Positions 49,611 to 61,258 are shown, counted from the stretch's first letter. The stretch is 64,000 bases of DNA from Actinomadura sp. NAK00032 (GCF_013364275.1 NZ_CP054932.1:2480001-2544000); one strand, 5' to 3'. Notes: generated by a model from the letters alone, not told the origin. Made by a program: numbers and translations.

Positions 49611-50369
49611 GTGCCGGACCGCCCCGCCTACCTGCGCATCGCCGACACGCTGCGGGAGGGGATCCGCGACGGCAGCCTCCCGCCGGGGACGCGGCTGCCG
49701 ACCATGGCCGAGCTGTGCGAGATCCACGGCGTCTCCGAGATCGTCGTCCGGCAGGCGGTCGCGCTGCTGCGCGGCGAGGGGCTCGTCGAGACCCGCCGCG
49801 GCGGCGGCACCCTCGTCAGGGTCGTCCCGCCGGCGCGCCGCGTCGCGATGGACCGGTACCGCGCGGTGACCCGGCCCCTCGCGGTCCCGGAGACGACCTT
49901 CACCCGCGACCAGAAGATCGGCTGGGCGGACTACCGGCTCGACACGGAGTTCACCCGGGTGCGGGCCGACGGCGAGCTGGGCGCGCTGTTCGAGCTGCCG
50001 GCCGGCACCGAGCTGCTGCGCCGCCGGTTCGTCTTCTTCGCGCGCGGCGAGCCGCAGCAGATCTCCGTCAACTACCTGCCGTGGGACCTCGTCGGCGACA
50101 CCCCGGTCGCCGACCCGGCCCGCGAGCCGTGGCCCGGCGGGACGCTCGCGCAGCTCGCCTACCTCGGGCACCCGGCCGTCCGGGTGGAGGAGGCCGTCCG
50201 CTCCCGGATGCCGACGCCGGAGGAGGCCGAGACCCTCCGCATGACCGGCGGCGTCCCCGTCCTCGGCATCACCCGCCGGCTGCTGGCGCACGCCGGCGTG
50301 ATGGAGGTCTGCCGCGAGATCGTCCTGCCCGCCGACCGCGTCGTCCTCGACTATTCGATCGACCTGTGA
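49611..50369 (+). CDS. GntR/HutC-family regulator (UTRA domain)
   Basis: A 252-residue regulator. The N-terminal winged helix PAYLRIADTLREGIRDGSLP, PGTRLPTMAELCEIHGVSEI and VVRQAVALLRGEGLVETRRG is followed by a UTRA sensor domain (TEFTRVRADGELGALFELPA, QISVNYLPWDLVGDTPVADP). I start at GTG 49611, with GGGAGG 8 nt before it; a GTG at 49602 is in frame. It is divergent from the small gene and convergent with pep2 (19 bp), so its targets are unlikely to include the glucan genes by position alone. Confidence 0.88.
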   Translation: MPDRPAYLRIADTLREGIRDGSLPPGTRLPTMAELCEIHGVSEIVVRQAVALLRGEGLVETRRGGGTLVRVVPPARRVAMDRYRAVTRPLAVPETTFTRDQKIGWADYRLDTEFTRVRADGELGALFELPAGTELLRRRFVFFARGEPQQISVNYLPWDLVGDTPVADPAREPWPGGTLAQLAYLGHPAVRVEEAVRSRMPTPEEAETLRMTGGVPVLGITRRLLAHAGVMEVCREIVLPADRVVLDYSIDL

Positions 50370-50388
50370 ACCCGGTTCGCGACCCGGG

Positions 50389-51822
50389 CTAGCCCGCCAG
50401 GCGGGCCAGGGAGCGCAGGGGCACGGGGAGCCAGGACGGCCGGTTGCTCGCCTCGTAGCGGACCTCGTAGACCGCCTTGTCGAACTCGAACGCCCGCACC
50501 AGCGCCTCGTGCGCGGCCGGGTCGGGGCCGCCCGCGGCGGCGTAGCCGGCGCAGAACGCCGCGCGGTTGCGCTCGGCCCAGGCGCGGGCGCGCACCTCCA
50601 GGGCCTCCGCGGTGCCGTCCGGCAGGCCGCCGTCGCGCGCGAGCAGGAACCGCGCCGCGTACTCGAAGGAGCGCAGCATCCCGGCGACGTCGCGCAGCGG
50701 GTGCGCGAAGGCGCGGCGCTCGCCCGGGGCGCGGGCCGGCTCGCCCTCGAAGTCCAGCAGCACCCAGCCCGCGTCGGTGCGCATGACCTGCCCGAGGTGG
50801 TAGTCGCCGTGGACGCGCTGGAACTCCATCTCGGACGCGTCGGCCGCGACCCGGTCGAACACCTCGCGGATCGCGTGCGCGTGCGGGCGCAGCTCCGGGA
50901 CGGCGGCGGTGACCTGGTCGAGCTGCTCGTTCATCGCGAAGACGATGCCGCGCAGCGCCTCGGGCGGCGTCCGCACCACGCCGAACGCGGCGGCGAGGTC
51001 GCGGTGCACCTGCGCGGTGGCGGCGCCGAGCCGCTCGGCCTCGGCGGCGAAGTCGCCGCCGGCGTCGCCCGCGTCCCCGGCCGTGACCCCGCCCGCCGGT
51101 CCCGGCGGGGCGGGCTGCGCGAACCAGTCGCGGACGCTGGTGAGGGCGAGCTGCCAGCCGTCCGTCGCGGTGCGCAGGAACTCCGACAGCAGCGCGAGCG
51201 TCACCGGCTCCGCGCCGGGCTCGGCGGGGTCGCCGGGGTCGAGCTCGATCCAGCCGTGGACGGCGGCGATGTGCTCGCAGCCCTGGCGGGTGAGCGCGAG
51301 GTTGACCTCCAGGTCGGGGTTGACGCCGGGGGACAGCCGCCGGAAGAGCTTGCAGATGTAGGCGTCCCCGAAGATCAGCGAGGTGTTGCTCTGCTCGGCC
51401 GAGGCCGGCAGCCCCTCCAGGCCGGTGCGGACGCCGGTGCCGGGCGCGCGGCGGAACTGCAGCGGGCCGACGGCCGCCTCGCTCGCCATCAGGTCCAGCA
51501 GCACGCGGGTCAGGTCCGGGTCGTGGGCCGCGTCGTACACGTGCCCGGTGATCGGGGGGTGCCCGGCGGCCCGTCCGATCGCGGCGGCCCGCAGCCGGTC
51601 GGGCAGCTCGCGGCGGACGCCGAGCAGGAGCTGGTAGCGGTCGGTGGTGCCGTTCTGGCGGACGTCGAGGACGAGGTGGTGCAGGGCGGGGTCGCCGGTG
51701 CGCAGTTCGGTGGCGGTGCCGATGGACAGTTCGTCGATGGGGCCGTCCTTGCCGCCGAACCACCGCTGCCTGGGCAGCCAGTCGGACAGGAGCCGAACGA
51801 GGGAATGGTCGGGCGGCGGCAC
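50389..51822 (-). CDS. pep2: Maltokinase Pep2
   Basis: A 477-residue kinase that makes maltose-1-phosphate, the GlgE donor, from maltose. N-terminal LVRLLSDWLPRQRWFGGKDG is the maltokinase cap domain. The aminoglycoside-phosphotransferase-like core shows SNTSLIFGDAYICKLFRRLS, the catalytic loop VHGDYHLGQVM and LLDFEGEPARA, the metal-binding DFEGEP motif. GTG at 51822 overlaps the treS stop region; the genes glgE, treS and pep2 are one operon. Identity is supported by this context. Confidence 0.92.
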   Translation of the reverse strand: MPPPDHSLVRLLSDWLPRQRWFGGKDGPIDELSIGTATELRTGDPALHHLVLDVRQNGTTDRYQLLLGVRRELPDRLRAAAIGRAAGHPPITGHVYDAAHDPDLTRVLLDLMASEAAVGPLQFRRAPGTGVRTGLEGLPASAEQSNTSLIFGDAYICKLFRRLSPGVNPDLEVNLALTRQGCEHIAAVHGWIELDPGDPAEPGAEPVTLALLSEFLRTATDGWQLALTSVRDWFAQPAPPGPAGGVTAGDAGDAGGDFAAEAERLGAATAQVHRDLAAAFGVVRTPPEALRGIVFAMNEQLDQVTAAVPELRPHAHAIREVFDRVAADASEMEFQRVHGDYHLGQVMRTDAGWVLLDFEGEPARAPGERRAFAHPLRDVAGMLRSFEYAARFLLARDGGLPDGTAEALEVRARAWAERNRAAFCAGYAAAGGPDPAAHEALVRAFEFDKAVYEVRYEASNRPSWLPVPLRSLARLAG

Positions 51823-51824
51823 GG

Positions 51825-53683
<1,859 letters not shown>

Positions 53684-53687
<4 letters not shown>

Positions 53688-55702
53688 CTCTCGCTGCTCC
53701 CGAACGTCAGGACGTGGGCGGGACGGGTCTGGGGGTCCAGGTAGACGTAGTTGGACTGGGTCCAGGTGTAGGTGGCGCCGTCGAGTTGGTCGGTGACGGT
53801 GTGGGGCCGGTGGGGGTCGTCGGGGAGGCCGAGGGCGGGGAGGTCGAGGTGGACGGTGGCTTCGCGGGGTTGGTGGGGGTTGAGGTTGACGATCACCAGG
53901 ACCACGTCGTGGAGGTGGCGTTTGGAGAAGGCGAGGAGTTCGGGTTGGTCGATGTGGTGGAAGTGGAGGTTGCGGAGTTGCTGGAGGGCGGGGTGGGTGT
54001 TGCGGAGTGTGTTGAGTTGGGTGATGAGGGGGGCGATGGTGGTGCCGGTGCGGTCGGCGGTGTCCCAGTCGCGGGGGCGGTACTGGTATTTCTCGGAGTC
54101 GCGGTATTCCTCGCTGCCGGGGCGGACGGGGGTGTTCTCGCAGAGTTCGTAGCCGCTGTAGATGCCCCAGGTGGGGGAGAGGAGGGCGGCGAGGACGGCG
54201 CGGATCTCGAAGGCGGGGCGGCCGCCGTGCTGGAGGTATTGGTTGAGGATGTCGGGGGTGTTGGTGAACAGGTTGGGGCGCATGTGGGCGGCGGCGGGGC
54301 CGGTGAGTTCGGTGAGGTAGGTGGTGAGTTCGTCGGCGGTGTTGCGCCAGGTGAAGTAGGTGTAGGACTGGTGGAAGCCGATTTTGGCGAGGGTGTGCAT
54401 CATGGCGGGGCGGGTGAAGGCTTCGGCGAGGAAGAGGACGTCGGGGTCGGTGGTGTGGATGTCGGCCAGGAGGCGTTCCCAGAACGCGGCGGGTTTGGTG
54501 TGGGGGTTGTCGACGCGGAAGATGCGGACGCCGTGGTCCATCCAGTGGTGGAGGATGCGTTTGATCTCGGTGTAGAGGCCGTCGGGGTCGGTGTCGAAGT
54601 TGAGGGGGTAGATGTCCTGGTATTTCTTGGGCGGGTTCTCGGCGTGGGCGATGGTGCCGTCGGCGCGGTGGGTGAACCATTCGGGGTGCTGGTGGACCCA
54701 GGGGTGGTCGGGGGAGCATTGCAACGCCAGGTCCAGGGCGATTTCGAGGCCGTGGTCGCCGGCGTGGGCGACGAAGGCGTCGAAGTCGTCGAGGGTGCCC
54801 AGGTCGGGGTGGACGGTGTCGTGGCCGCCGTCGGGTGAGCCGATGGCCCAGGGGGAGCCGGGGTCGTAGGGGCCGGCGTCCAGGGTGTTGTTGGGTCCTT
54901 TGCGGTACGTGGTCCCGATCGGGTGGATCGGTGGGAGGTAGACGACGTCGAAGCCCATGTCGGCGATCGCGGGGAGCCGTTTCATCGCGGTGCGGAACGT
55001 CCCCGACGTCGGCCCCCGGCGTCCCATGGGGTCGAAGGTGGCGCCCTCAGACCGGGGGAAGAATTCGTACCAGGCGCCGTAGAGGGCGCGTTGGCGGTGC
55101 ACGACCAGGGGGTACCAGTCCGACACCGTCAGCAGATCCCGCAGCGGATGCTGCTCCAGCACGACGGCGACATCGGGGTCGGCGGCGGCCTCCATCCGGT
55201 CGGTGACCGGGACGGTCTCGTCCCCGAGGCACTTCGCCAGCCGGTCCAGCGTCGGGCGGTCCTTGCTGGGGACGGCCTCCGCCGCACGCTGGAACAGCAG
55301 GGCGCCCTCGGTGAGCATGAGTTCGACGTCCTGGCCGCGGGGCACCTTGATCTGCGCGTCGTGCCACCAGTGCGCGATCGGGTCGCCCCACGCCTCCACC
55401 CGGAACGACCACGACCCCAACTCCGTCGGCGTCACCAGCGCCGACCACCGGTCCAGCCCCGCACCGACCTCGGCCATCCGCTCACCCGGCAGCTCCTCGC
55501 CGCCCGGCGTGCGCAGCACCACCGCCGCGCCCAGCCGCTCGTGCCCCTCCCGGAACACCGTCGCCGACACCTCGACCGTCTCACCCACCACGGCCTTCGC
55601 CGGCCACCGGCCGCACCCCACCACCGGCGACACGTCCAGAATCGGAATGCGACCAAGCCTCGGAATTCCGGTCATATGGGATGTTCCGGACTCGACGTGC
55701 AT
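53684..55702 (-). CDS. glgE: Alpha-1,4-glucan:maltose-1-phosphate maltosyltransferase GlgE
   Basis: A 672-residue GH13_3 enzyme that transfers maltosyl units from maltose-1-phosphate to alpha-glucan. [20 protein letters not shown] is the start of the N-terminal domain; [19 protein letters not shown] and the helical insert follow. The nucleophile Asp lies in [20 protein letters not shown] and the acid Glu in [17 protein letters not shown] at 55702 has GGGGGGAGA directly upstream, within a tandem 26-bp repeat. Codons in the 3' half almost always end in C, a slightly different style from neighbours. Together with treS and pep2 it forms the GlgE pathway. Confidence 0.95.
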
Positions 55703-55703
55703 G

Positions 55704-55755
55704 TCTCCCCCCTACCCGAGCGGGACTTCTCTCCCCCCTACCCGAGCGGGACTTC
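55704..55755 (-). repeat. Perfect 26-bp tandem repeat containing the glgE ribosome site
   Basis: The 26 bp at 55704-55729 recur exactly at 55730-55755. On the minus strand each unit contains CCCGCTCGGG, a small hairpin, then GTAGGGGGGAGA, the glgE Shine-Dalgarno. The mRNA therefore carries two identical ribosome sites, only one of them at the start codon. Confidence 0.85.
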
Positions 55756-55976
55756 CGAAACGTCCCATGCCCGCGACGCCGGACCTACCGCCGAGTAGTT
55801 TGGGATAACTTTACGTGCTCTTCCGAACCCGGTCCGTGACCGTCCGAACGGGCGAAAGTCCCAACGCCGCCGGGGGTTTTCGCGGCCCAGGCGGGTACCG
55901 GGCCATCGAACCGCGCGCCGGCGGCCCGATCCCCGCCGTCGCGCCCAGCCGATCCCAGCGCTTAGCGTGGTGTTGT

Positions 55977-58580
55977 GTGAAGGCAATCCGACGTTTCACG
56001 GTCCGCACCGTCCTTCCCGAGCCGCTCCGGCAGCTCGAGGAACTGGTCCTCAACCTGCGCTGGTCCTGGCACCACGAGACGCTCGACCTGTTCCGCGCCG
56101 TGGACCCCGCGCTCTGGAAGGCCGTCCACCACGACCCGGTCCGGCTGCTCGGCGAGGTCGCCCCGGAGCGGCTGGAGCGCCTCGCCGAGGACCGGCGGTT
56201 CCTGCGCCGCCTGCAGGACACCGCCGAGGACCTGCGCGAGTACCTCACCGCGCCGCGCTGGTACCAGAGCCGCGCGGAGGGCGACGGCGGCCCGGCCTGC
56301 ATCGCCTACTTCTCGCCCGAGTACGGCATCACCGCCGCGCTGCCGCAGTACTCCGGCGGGCTCGGCATCCTCGCCGGCGACCACCTGAAGACGGCGAGCG
56401 ACCTCGGCGTCCCCATCCTCGGGGTCGGGCTGCTGTACCGGCACGGCTACTTCTCCCAGTCGCTGTCCCCGGACGGCTGGCAGCTGGAGCGCTACCCGCC
56501 GATCGACCCCAACGGCCTCCCGCTGACCCTGCTCCGCGAGCGCGACGGGACGCCGGTGCACGTGGCCATCGGCCTCCCCAAGGGGCACGCCCTGCGCGCG
56601 CAGGTGTGGATCGCGCGCGTCGGACGCGTCCCGCAGCTGCTCCTGGACTCCGATGTCGAGGACAACGACCAGGCGGCCCGCGACGTCACCGACCGGCTGT
56701 ACGGCGGGGGCGGCGACCACCGGCTGCTGCAGGAGATGCTGCTCGGCATCGGCGGCGTCCGCGCGATCCGCGCGTACTGCCGCATCACCGGCCACCCGGC
56801 GCCCGAGGTGTTCCACACCAACGAGGGCCACGCCGGGTTCCTCGGCCTGGAGCGCATCCGCGAGCTGGCGTCGGAGGACGGGCTGACGTTCGACGAGGCC
56901 CTGGAGGCGACGCGCGCCGGCACCGTCTTCACCACGCACACGCCCGTCCCCGCCGGCATCGACCGGTTCCCCCGCGAGCTGATCGGCCGCTACTTCGGCG
57001 GCGCCAACGAGGAGGGGCAGGTCCCCGTCGACCGGATCCTCGCGCTCGGCAGCGAGGACTACCCCGGCGGCGACCGCACCGTGTTCAACATGGCCGTGAT
57101 GGGGATGCGGCTCGCGCAGCGCGTCAACGGCGTCAGCGAGCTGCACGGGCGCGTCAGCCGGGAGATGTTCGGCGGCCTGTGGGGCGGGTTCGACCTCGCC
57201 GAGGTCCCGGTCGGATCCATCACCAACGGGGTGCACGCCGGGACGTGGGTGGCGCGCGAGGTGCTGGAGTTCACCGCCCGCGAGCTGCCGTCGGTGATGG
57301 AGAGCGGCCGCGGCTGGGAGGGCGTCCGCGCTGTCTCCGAGCCCGAGATCTGGCGGATGCGCGCCCTGCTGCGCCGCCGGCTCGTGCTGGACGCGCGGCG
57401 CCGGCTCCGCGCGTCGTGGCGGCAGCGCGGCGCCAGCGAGGCCGAGGTCTCCTGGATCGACGACGCCCTCGACCCCGACGTCCTGACGATCGGGTTCGCG
57501 CGCCGCGTCCCGTCCTACAAGCGGCTCACGCTGATGATGACCGACCCGGACCGGCTCCGCTCGATCCTGCTGGACCCGGAGCGCCCCGTGCAGATCGTCA
57601 TCGCCGGGAAGGCGCACCCGGCGGACGAGGGCGGCAAGCGCCTCATCCAGCAGATCGTGCGGTTCGCCGACTCCGAGGACGTCCGGCACCGCATCGTGTT
57701 CCTGCCCGACTACGACATCGCGCTCGGGCAGCTGATGGTGCAGGGCTGCGACGTGTGGATGAACAACCCGCTGCGCCCGCTGGAGGCGAGCGGCACGTCC
57801 GGGATGAAGGCGGCGCTGAACGGCGGGCTGAACCTGTCCATCCTGGACGGCTGGTGGGACGAGTGGTACGACGGCCAGAACGGCTGGGCCATCCCGTCCG
57901 CCGACGGCCTGTCGGCCCCCGACCGGCGCGACGAGCTGGAGGCCGCCGCGCTGTACGAGCTGATCGAGGACCACGTGTCCGTCACGTTCTACGACCGGGA
58001 CGGCGCCGGGCTGCCGCGCCGCTGGCTGGAGATGGTCAAGCACACCATCGCCACGCTCGGCCCGAAGGTCCTCGCGACCCGGATGCTGCGCGAGTACGTC
58101 GAGGGCCTCTACGCCCCGGCCGCCGCGTCCGAGCGGGCGATGGTCGCCGGCGACTACGCGGGCGCGCGGGAGCTGGCGGCGTGGAAGCAGCGGGTCCGCA
58201 AGGCGTGGCCGGGCGTCGCCGTCGAGCACGTCGAGTCCAACGGGGCCGAGAGCCCGCAGGTCGGCGCGCGGCTCGCGGTGCGGGTCGTGGTGGACCTCGG
58301 CGGCCTCGACCCCGGCGACGTCGCCGTGGAGGTCGCCTACGGCCGGGTCGACGACGCCGACACGCTCGTCGAGCCGTCCTACCTGGAGCTCGCGGAGGCC
58401 GGGCCGGCCGAGAACGGGCGGCGCCGCTACGCCGGCGAGGTCCCCCTCGGGCGCAGCGGCGCGTTCGGCTACAGCGTCCGGGTGGTGCCGAGCCACCCGC
58501 TGCTGTCGGGACGGGCGGAACTGGGCCTCGTCGCCCTCCCGCCCGCCCCGCAGGGCATGACGAACGGAGACCTGCGCTAA
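55977..58580 (+). CDS. glgP: Alpha-glucan phosphorylase GlgP
   Basis: An 867-residue GT35 phosphorylase releasing glucose-1-phosphate from alpha-glucan. RFTVRTVLPEPLRQLEELVL and LNLRWSWHHETLDLFRAVDP are the N-terminal DUF3417 block of actinobacterial forms; IAYFSPEYGITAALPQYSGG, GILAGDHLKTASDLGVP and VFHTNEGHAGFLGLERI follow. The PLP-binding Lys lies in EASGTSGMKAALNG. GTG at 55977 with a TAGCGT box at 55963-55968, so it may be leaderless or have a very short leader. Divergent from glgE (274 bp), probably controlled in concert. Confidence 0.93.
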   Translation: MKAIRRFTVRTVLPEPLRQLEELVLNLRWSWHHETLDLFRAVDPALWKAVHHDPVRLLGEVAPERLERLAEDRRFLRRLQDTAEDLREYLTAPRWYQSRAEGDGGPACIAYFSPEYGITAALPQYSGGLGILAGDHLKTASDLGVPILGVGLLYRHGYFSQSLSPDGWQLERYPPIDPNGLPLTLLRERDGTPVHVAIGLPKGHALRAQVWIARVGRVPQLLLDSDVEDNDQAARDVTDRLYGGGGDHRLLQEMLLGIGGVRAIRAYCRITGHPAPEVFHTNEGHAGFLGLERIRELASEDGLTFDEALEATRAGTVFTTHTPVPAGIDRFPRELIGRYFGGANEEGQVPVDRILALGSEDYPGGDRTVFNMAVMGMRLAQRVNGVSELHGRVSREMFGGLWGGFDLAEVPVGSITNGVHAGTWVAREVLEFTARELPSVMESGRGWEGVRAVSEPEIWRMRALLRRRLVLDARRRLRASWRQRGASEAEVSWIDDALDPDVLTIGFARRVPSYKRLTLMMTDPDRLRSILLDPERPVQIVIAGKAHPADEGGKRLIQQIVRFADSEDVRHRIVFLPDYDIALGQLMVQGCDVWMNNPLRPLEASGTSGMKAALNGGLNLSILDGWWDEWYDGQNGWAIPSADGLSAPDRRDELEAAALYELIEDHVSVTFYDRDGAGLPRRWLEMVKHTIATLGPKVLATRMLREYVEGLYAPAAASERAMVAGDYAGARELAAWKQRVRKAWPGVAVEHVESNGAESPQVGARLAVRVVVDLGGLDPGDVAVEVAYGRVDDADTLVEPSYLELAEAGPAENGRRRYAGEVPLGRSGAFGYSVRVVPSHPLLSGRAELGLVALPPAPQGMTNGDLR

Positions 58581-59170
58581 GCCTCTGCGTCTTCCTCGTC
58601 CTCCGCCTCGTCCTCGTCGTCGTCCGGTGGGTCGGCCGTCTGCCAGGTCGCGACGACGAGCGGGAGGAGCACGTGCGTCGCCAGCATGGCGAACAGGATG
58701 AGGAACAGCGCCGCGCCGGGGATCTGCGACTCGCGGCCCTCGGTGTCGACGGCGCTCGTGACGATCAGCACGGCGGCCAGCACGAACGTGGTCGCCCGGT
58801 GCGCGGTCGCGTACGCGCGGAGCCGCGCGAGGAGCTGCCGCTCGTCGAGTTCGTCCTCCCGCTTGGAGGTGAGGCCCCGCGTCACCGCCATCAGCTGCCC
58901 CGCGAGCGGGAACCCGACCACCACCAGGACCCCGAGGATCACGAAGTTCGCGATCATGGCGGTGTCGCTCGGCGCCAGCACCCACGAGACGGCGGCGTCC
59001 ACCCAGAACAATCCGAGCGTGACCGCGCCCGCCCCCGCCAGCACCCGGCGGGGCCGCCGCCGCGCGTAGCGGGCGGGCAGCCGGCTCTCCAACTGCTCGT
59101 CGAGGGCCGCGAGGCGGGCCGCGCGCTTGTGCCGGTACCGCTCGCGCCACCCGGAGGAGCGCCTGGTCAT
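58577..59170 (-). CDS. Four-helix membrane protein, XRE partner
   Basis: A 197-residue protein with an Arg-rich cytosolic head (TRRSSGWRERYRHKRAARLA), about four hydrophobic helices (VLAGAGAVTLGLFWVDAAVS, IANFVILGVLVVVGFPLAGQ, ATTFVLAAVLIVTSAV, AALFLILFAMLATHVLLPLV) and a strongly acidic C-terminal tail (DDDEDEAEDEEDAEA). I do not recognise a characterised family, but membrane proteins paired with a small XRE regulator are common. ATG at 59170 overlaps the XRE stop; GGAGG lies 6 nt upstream. Its stop overlaps the glgP stop (CTAA). Confidence 0.75.
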   Translation of the reverse strand: MTRRSSGWRERYRHKRAARLAALDEQLESRLPARYARRRPRRVLAGAGAVTLGLFWVDAAVSWVLAPSDTAMIANFVILGVLVVVGFPLAGQLMAVTRGLTSKREDELDERQLLARLRAYATAHRATTFVLAAVLIVTSAVDTEGRESQIPGAALFLILFAMLATHVLLPLVVATWQTADPPDDDEDEAEDEEDAEA

Positions 59171-59427
59171 GATGTGCCTCCGATTCGGGGGAAGGGTTTC
59201 AGGGAGAAGACGACCTCGACCGGCACCTCGAAGTACTCGGCGATGCGCAGGGCCAGGTGCAGGCTGGGGCTGTACTCGCCCCGCTCCAGGTAGCCGACCG
59301 TCTGGTAGTGGACGCCCAGCGCGGCGGCCAGGTCGCGGCGCGAGACGCCGCGCTCGGCCCTCAGCACCGGGATCCGGTTGTAGACGGTCTCCTTGTCGGC
59401 GGACACCGCGCCAGTCTTCCGGATCAC
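59167..59427 (-). CDS. XRE-family (YozG-like) small transcriptional regulator
   Basis: An 86-residue helix-turn-helix protein: VYNRIPVLRAERGVSRRDLA, AALGVHYQTVGYLERGEYSP, SLHLALRIAEYFEVPVEVVF, the compact HTH_3 type often encoded before a membrane protein. It starts with GTG at 59427, with GAGGGA 6 nt before it; a GTG seven codons later is possible. The stop overlaps the membrane-protein start, so the pair is an operon. Confidence 0.88.
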   Translation of the reverse strand: MIRKTGAVSADKETVYNRIPVLRAERGVSRRDLAAALGVHYQTVGYLERGEYSPSLHLALRIAEYFEVPVEVVFSLKPFPRIGGTS

Positions 59428-59470
59428 GGCCGGTCCCTCCGCATCACGGGCGAGACCGGCGACCGCCGGG

Positions 59471-60334
59471 TCACAGCGCGCCCTGGGCGGCGCGCCGCTC
59501 GCGGCGCTCGGCCACCCGGGCGCCGGACTCGCGCCGCGTCGCGCGCAGCAGCACCCACGGCGCCAGCAGCAGCCCGGCGGCGGCCCAGGCCCCGAGGACG
59601 GCGGCGGTCTCCGGCAGCCGCCACGTCCCGCCGATCTCGGCGGCCGCCATCGCGTCCGGCAGGAACACCGCCCGCAGCCCGAGCCCCTGCCAGTACAGCG
59701 GGAAGAACTGCGCGGCGGTCTGCACGGCCTCCGGCAGCCGCGCCACCGGGAACATCACCCCGGAGACGACCACGAGCGCCATCACCGGCAGCGACAGGAT
59801 GCTCGCGGCGTTGCGCGGGCCGGGCAGCAGCGCCCCGAGGGCCGCGCCGACCGGGACGACCGACAGCGTGCCGAGCGCGAGCACCCAGGCCAGGGTCAGC
59901 CAGTCGGCCGGTGCGGCCGGCAGCCGGAGCCCGGCGACCGCCGCGCCCGCGACCAGCATCAGCAGCACGTACCCGGCGATCTGCAGCAGCACCGACACCG
60001 CGCGCCCGACCAGGTAGGCCGACGGCCCGCCGGGCACCGTGCGCAGCCGCAGCAGCGTCCCCTCCTCGCGGTCGGCGGCGATGCCCATCGGCAGGTTCAG
60101 CAGCGCCGCGGAGAACACCGAGAACGCGATGAACCCCGCCGTCATCAGGACGGCCTGGGACTCCCCGGTGCCCTCCACGACGTTGCCGCCCTGCCAGCGG
60201 ACCAGCAGCACGTACACCCCGACCGTGCCGACCAGCGCGGACGCCAGCTCCTTGCGGCTGCTCAGGAACTGGACGTGCTCCGTCCAGCCGCGGCGCAGCC
60301 CGATCCTCATCGCCCGCATGCCCGGCGCGCTCAT
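59471..60334 (-). CDS. ABC-2 type exporter permease
   Basis: A 287-residue permease with about six helices. WTEHVQFLSSRKELASALVG, NLPMGIAADREEGTLLRLRT and VMALVVVSGVMFPVARLPEA follow the ABC-2 membrane pattern (DrrB/YadH-like). The ATG at 60334 overlaps the ATPase stop in TGATG. Substrate unknown; a C-terminal Arg-rich tail (ATRRESGARVAERRERRAAQ) is cytosolic. Confidence 0.85.
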   Translation of the reverse strand: MSAPGMRAMRIGLRRGWTEHVQFLSSRKELASALVGTVGVYVLLVRWQGGNVVEGTGESQAVLMTAGFIAFSVFSAALLNLPMGIAADREEGTLLRLRTVPGGPSAYLVGRAVSVLLQIAGYVLLMLVAGAAVAGLRLPAAPADWLTLAWVLALGTLSVVPVGAALGALLPGPRNAASILSLPVMALVVVSGVMFPVARLPEAVQTAAQFFPLYWQGLGLRAVFLPDAMAAAEIGGTWRLPETAAVLGAWAAAGLLLAPWVLLRATRRESGARVAERRERRAAQGAL

Positions 60335-61188
60335 CACGCGGCCTCCTTCCGTGACACGAGATCGAGATAGCTCTGCTCCAGCGACGGCCGCCGGATCTCC
60401 AGGCCCGGGACCGGCCCGCCGAACCGCCGGTGCAGGTCGAACGCCAGCCCGGACGGGTCGGACGTCCGCTCGGCGCGCCGCGTCCCGTCCTCCAGCCAGC
60501 GCACCTCCGATGCCGCCTGCACCACCGACGCCAGCCCGGACGGGGTACCGCAGACGCGGACCTCGCCGTCGACGAGGATCGCGATCCGGTCGGCGAGCCG
60601 CTCCGCCTCGGCGAGGTCGTGCGTCGTGAGCAGCACGGTCATGCCCTCCTCCCGCGCGAGCCGCTCGACCAGGCCGTGGAACTCCCGGCGCGCTTCCGGG
60701 TCGAAGCCGGCGGTCGGCTCGTCCAGGAACAGCAGCTCGGGGCGGCCCACGATGCCGAGCGCGATGTCGAGCCGCCGCCGCTGGCCGCCCGACAATCGCC
60801 CGACCGCCTGCCCGGCCTGCGCGGTGAGGCCCATGGCGGCCAGCAGCTCGTCCGGGTCGCGCGGCCGCGGGTAGAACGCGGCGATGTGCGCCAGCAGCGG
60901 CCGCACGCGCCAGCGCGGGTGGTCCTGCCAGTCCTGCAGGACGATGCCGAGCCGCGCCCGCCACGCGTCCCCGCCCGTCCCGGGGTCGGTGCCGAGCACC
61001 GCGGCCTCCCCGGCCGAACGGCGCCGGAACCCCTCCAGGATCTCGATCGTGGTGGTCTTCCCGGCACCATTCGGCCCGAGCAGGGCCACTACCTCGCCGG
61101 CGCCGACCTCCAGGTCGACGCCGCGCAGCACCTCGGTGCGGCCGTAGCGCATACGCAGGTCCCGCGCCCGGATCACCGGCTCGCTCAT
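60334..61188 (-). CDS. ABC-2 exporter ATPase
   Basis: A 284-residue ATPase: Walker A GPNGAGKTTTIEILEGF, signature RLSGGQRRRLDIA, Walker B PELLFLDEPTAGFDP, and a C-terminal domain of about 60 residues, as in drug or lipid exporters. I start at the ATG at 61188 (SEPVIRARDLRMRYG follows). It is divergent from a histidine kinase with a long inverted repeat between them. Confidence 0.88.
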   Translation of the reverse strand: MSEPVIRARDLRMRYGRTEVLRGVDLEVGAGEVVALLGPNGAGKTTTIEILEGFRRRSAGEAAVLGTDPGTGGDAWRARLGIVLQDWQDHPRWRVRPLLAHIAAFYPRPRDPDELLAAMGLTAQAGQAVGRLSGGQRRRLDIALGIVGRPELLFLDEPTAGFDPEARREFHGLVERLAREEGMTVLLTTHDLAEAERLADRIAILVDGEVRVCGTPSGLASVVQAASEVRWLEDGTRRAERTSDPSGLAFDLHRRFGGPVPGLEIRRPSLEQSYLDLVSRKEAA

Positions 61189-61235
61189 CTGACGCGCACC
61201 CCCCATACGGGAACTTGGATCATCCACCCGACTCC

Positions 61236-61258
61236 TACTTCTATTGATAGTAGAAGTA
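61236..61258. promoter_or_regulatory. Inverted repeat between ABC exporter and histidine kinase
   Basis: TACTTCTA (61236-61243) and TAGAAGTA (61251-61258) form a perfect 8-bp inverted repeat with a 7-bp spacer in an AT-richer 139-bp divergent region, the most AT-rich stretch of this end of the window. Likely operator; a response regulator or GntR-type protein would fit. Confidence 0.6.
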
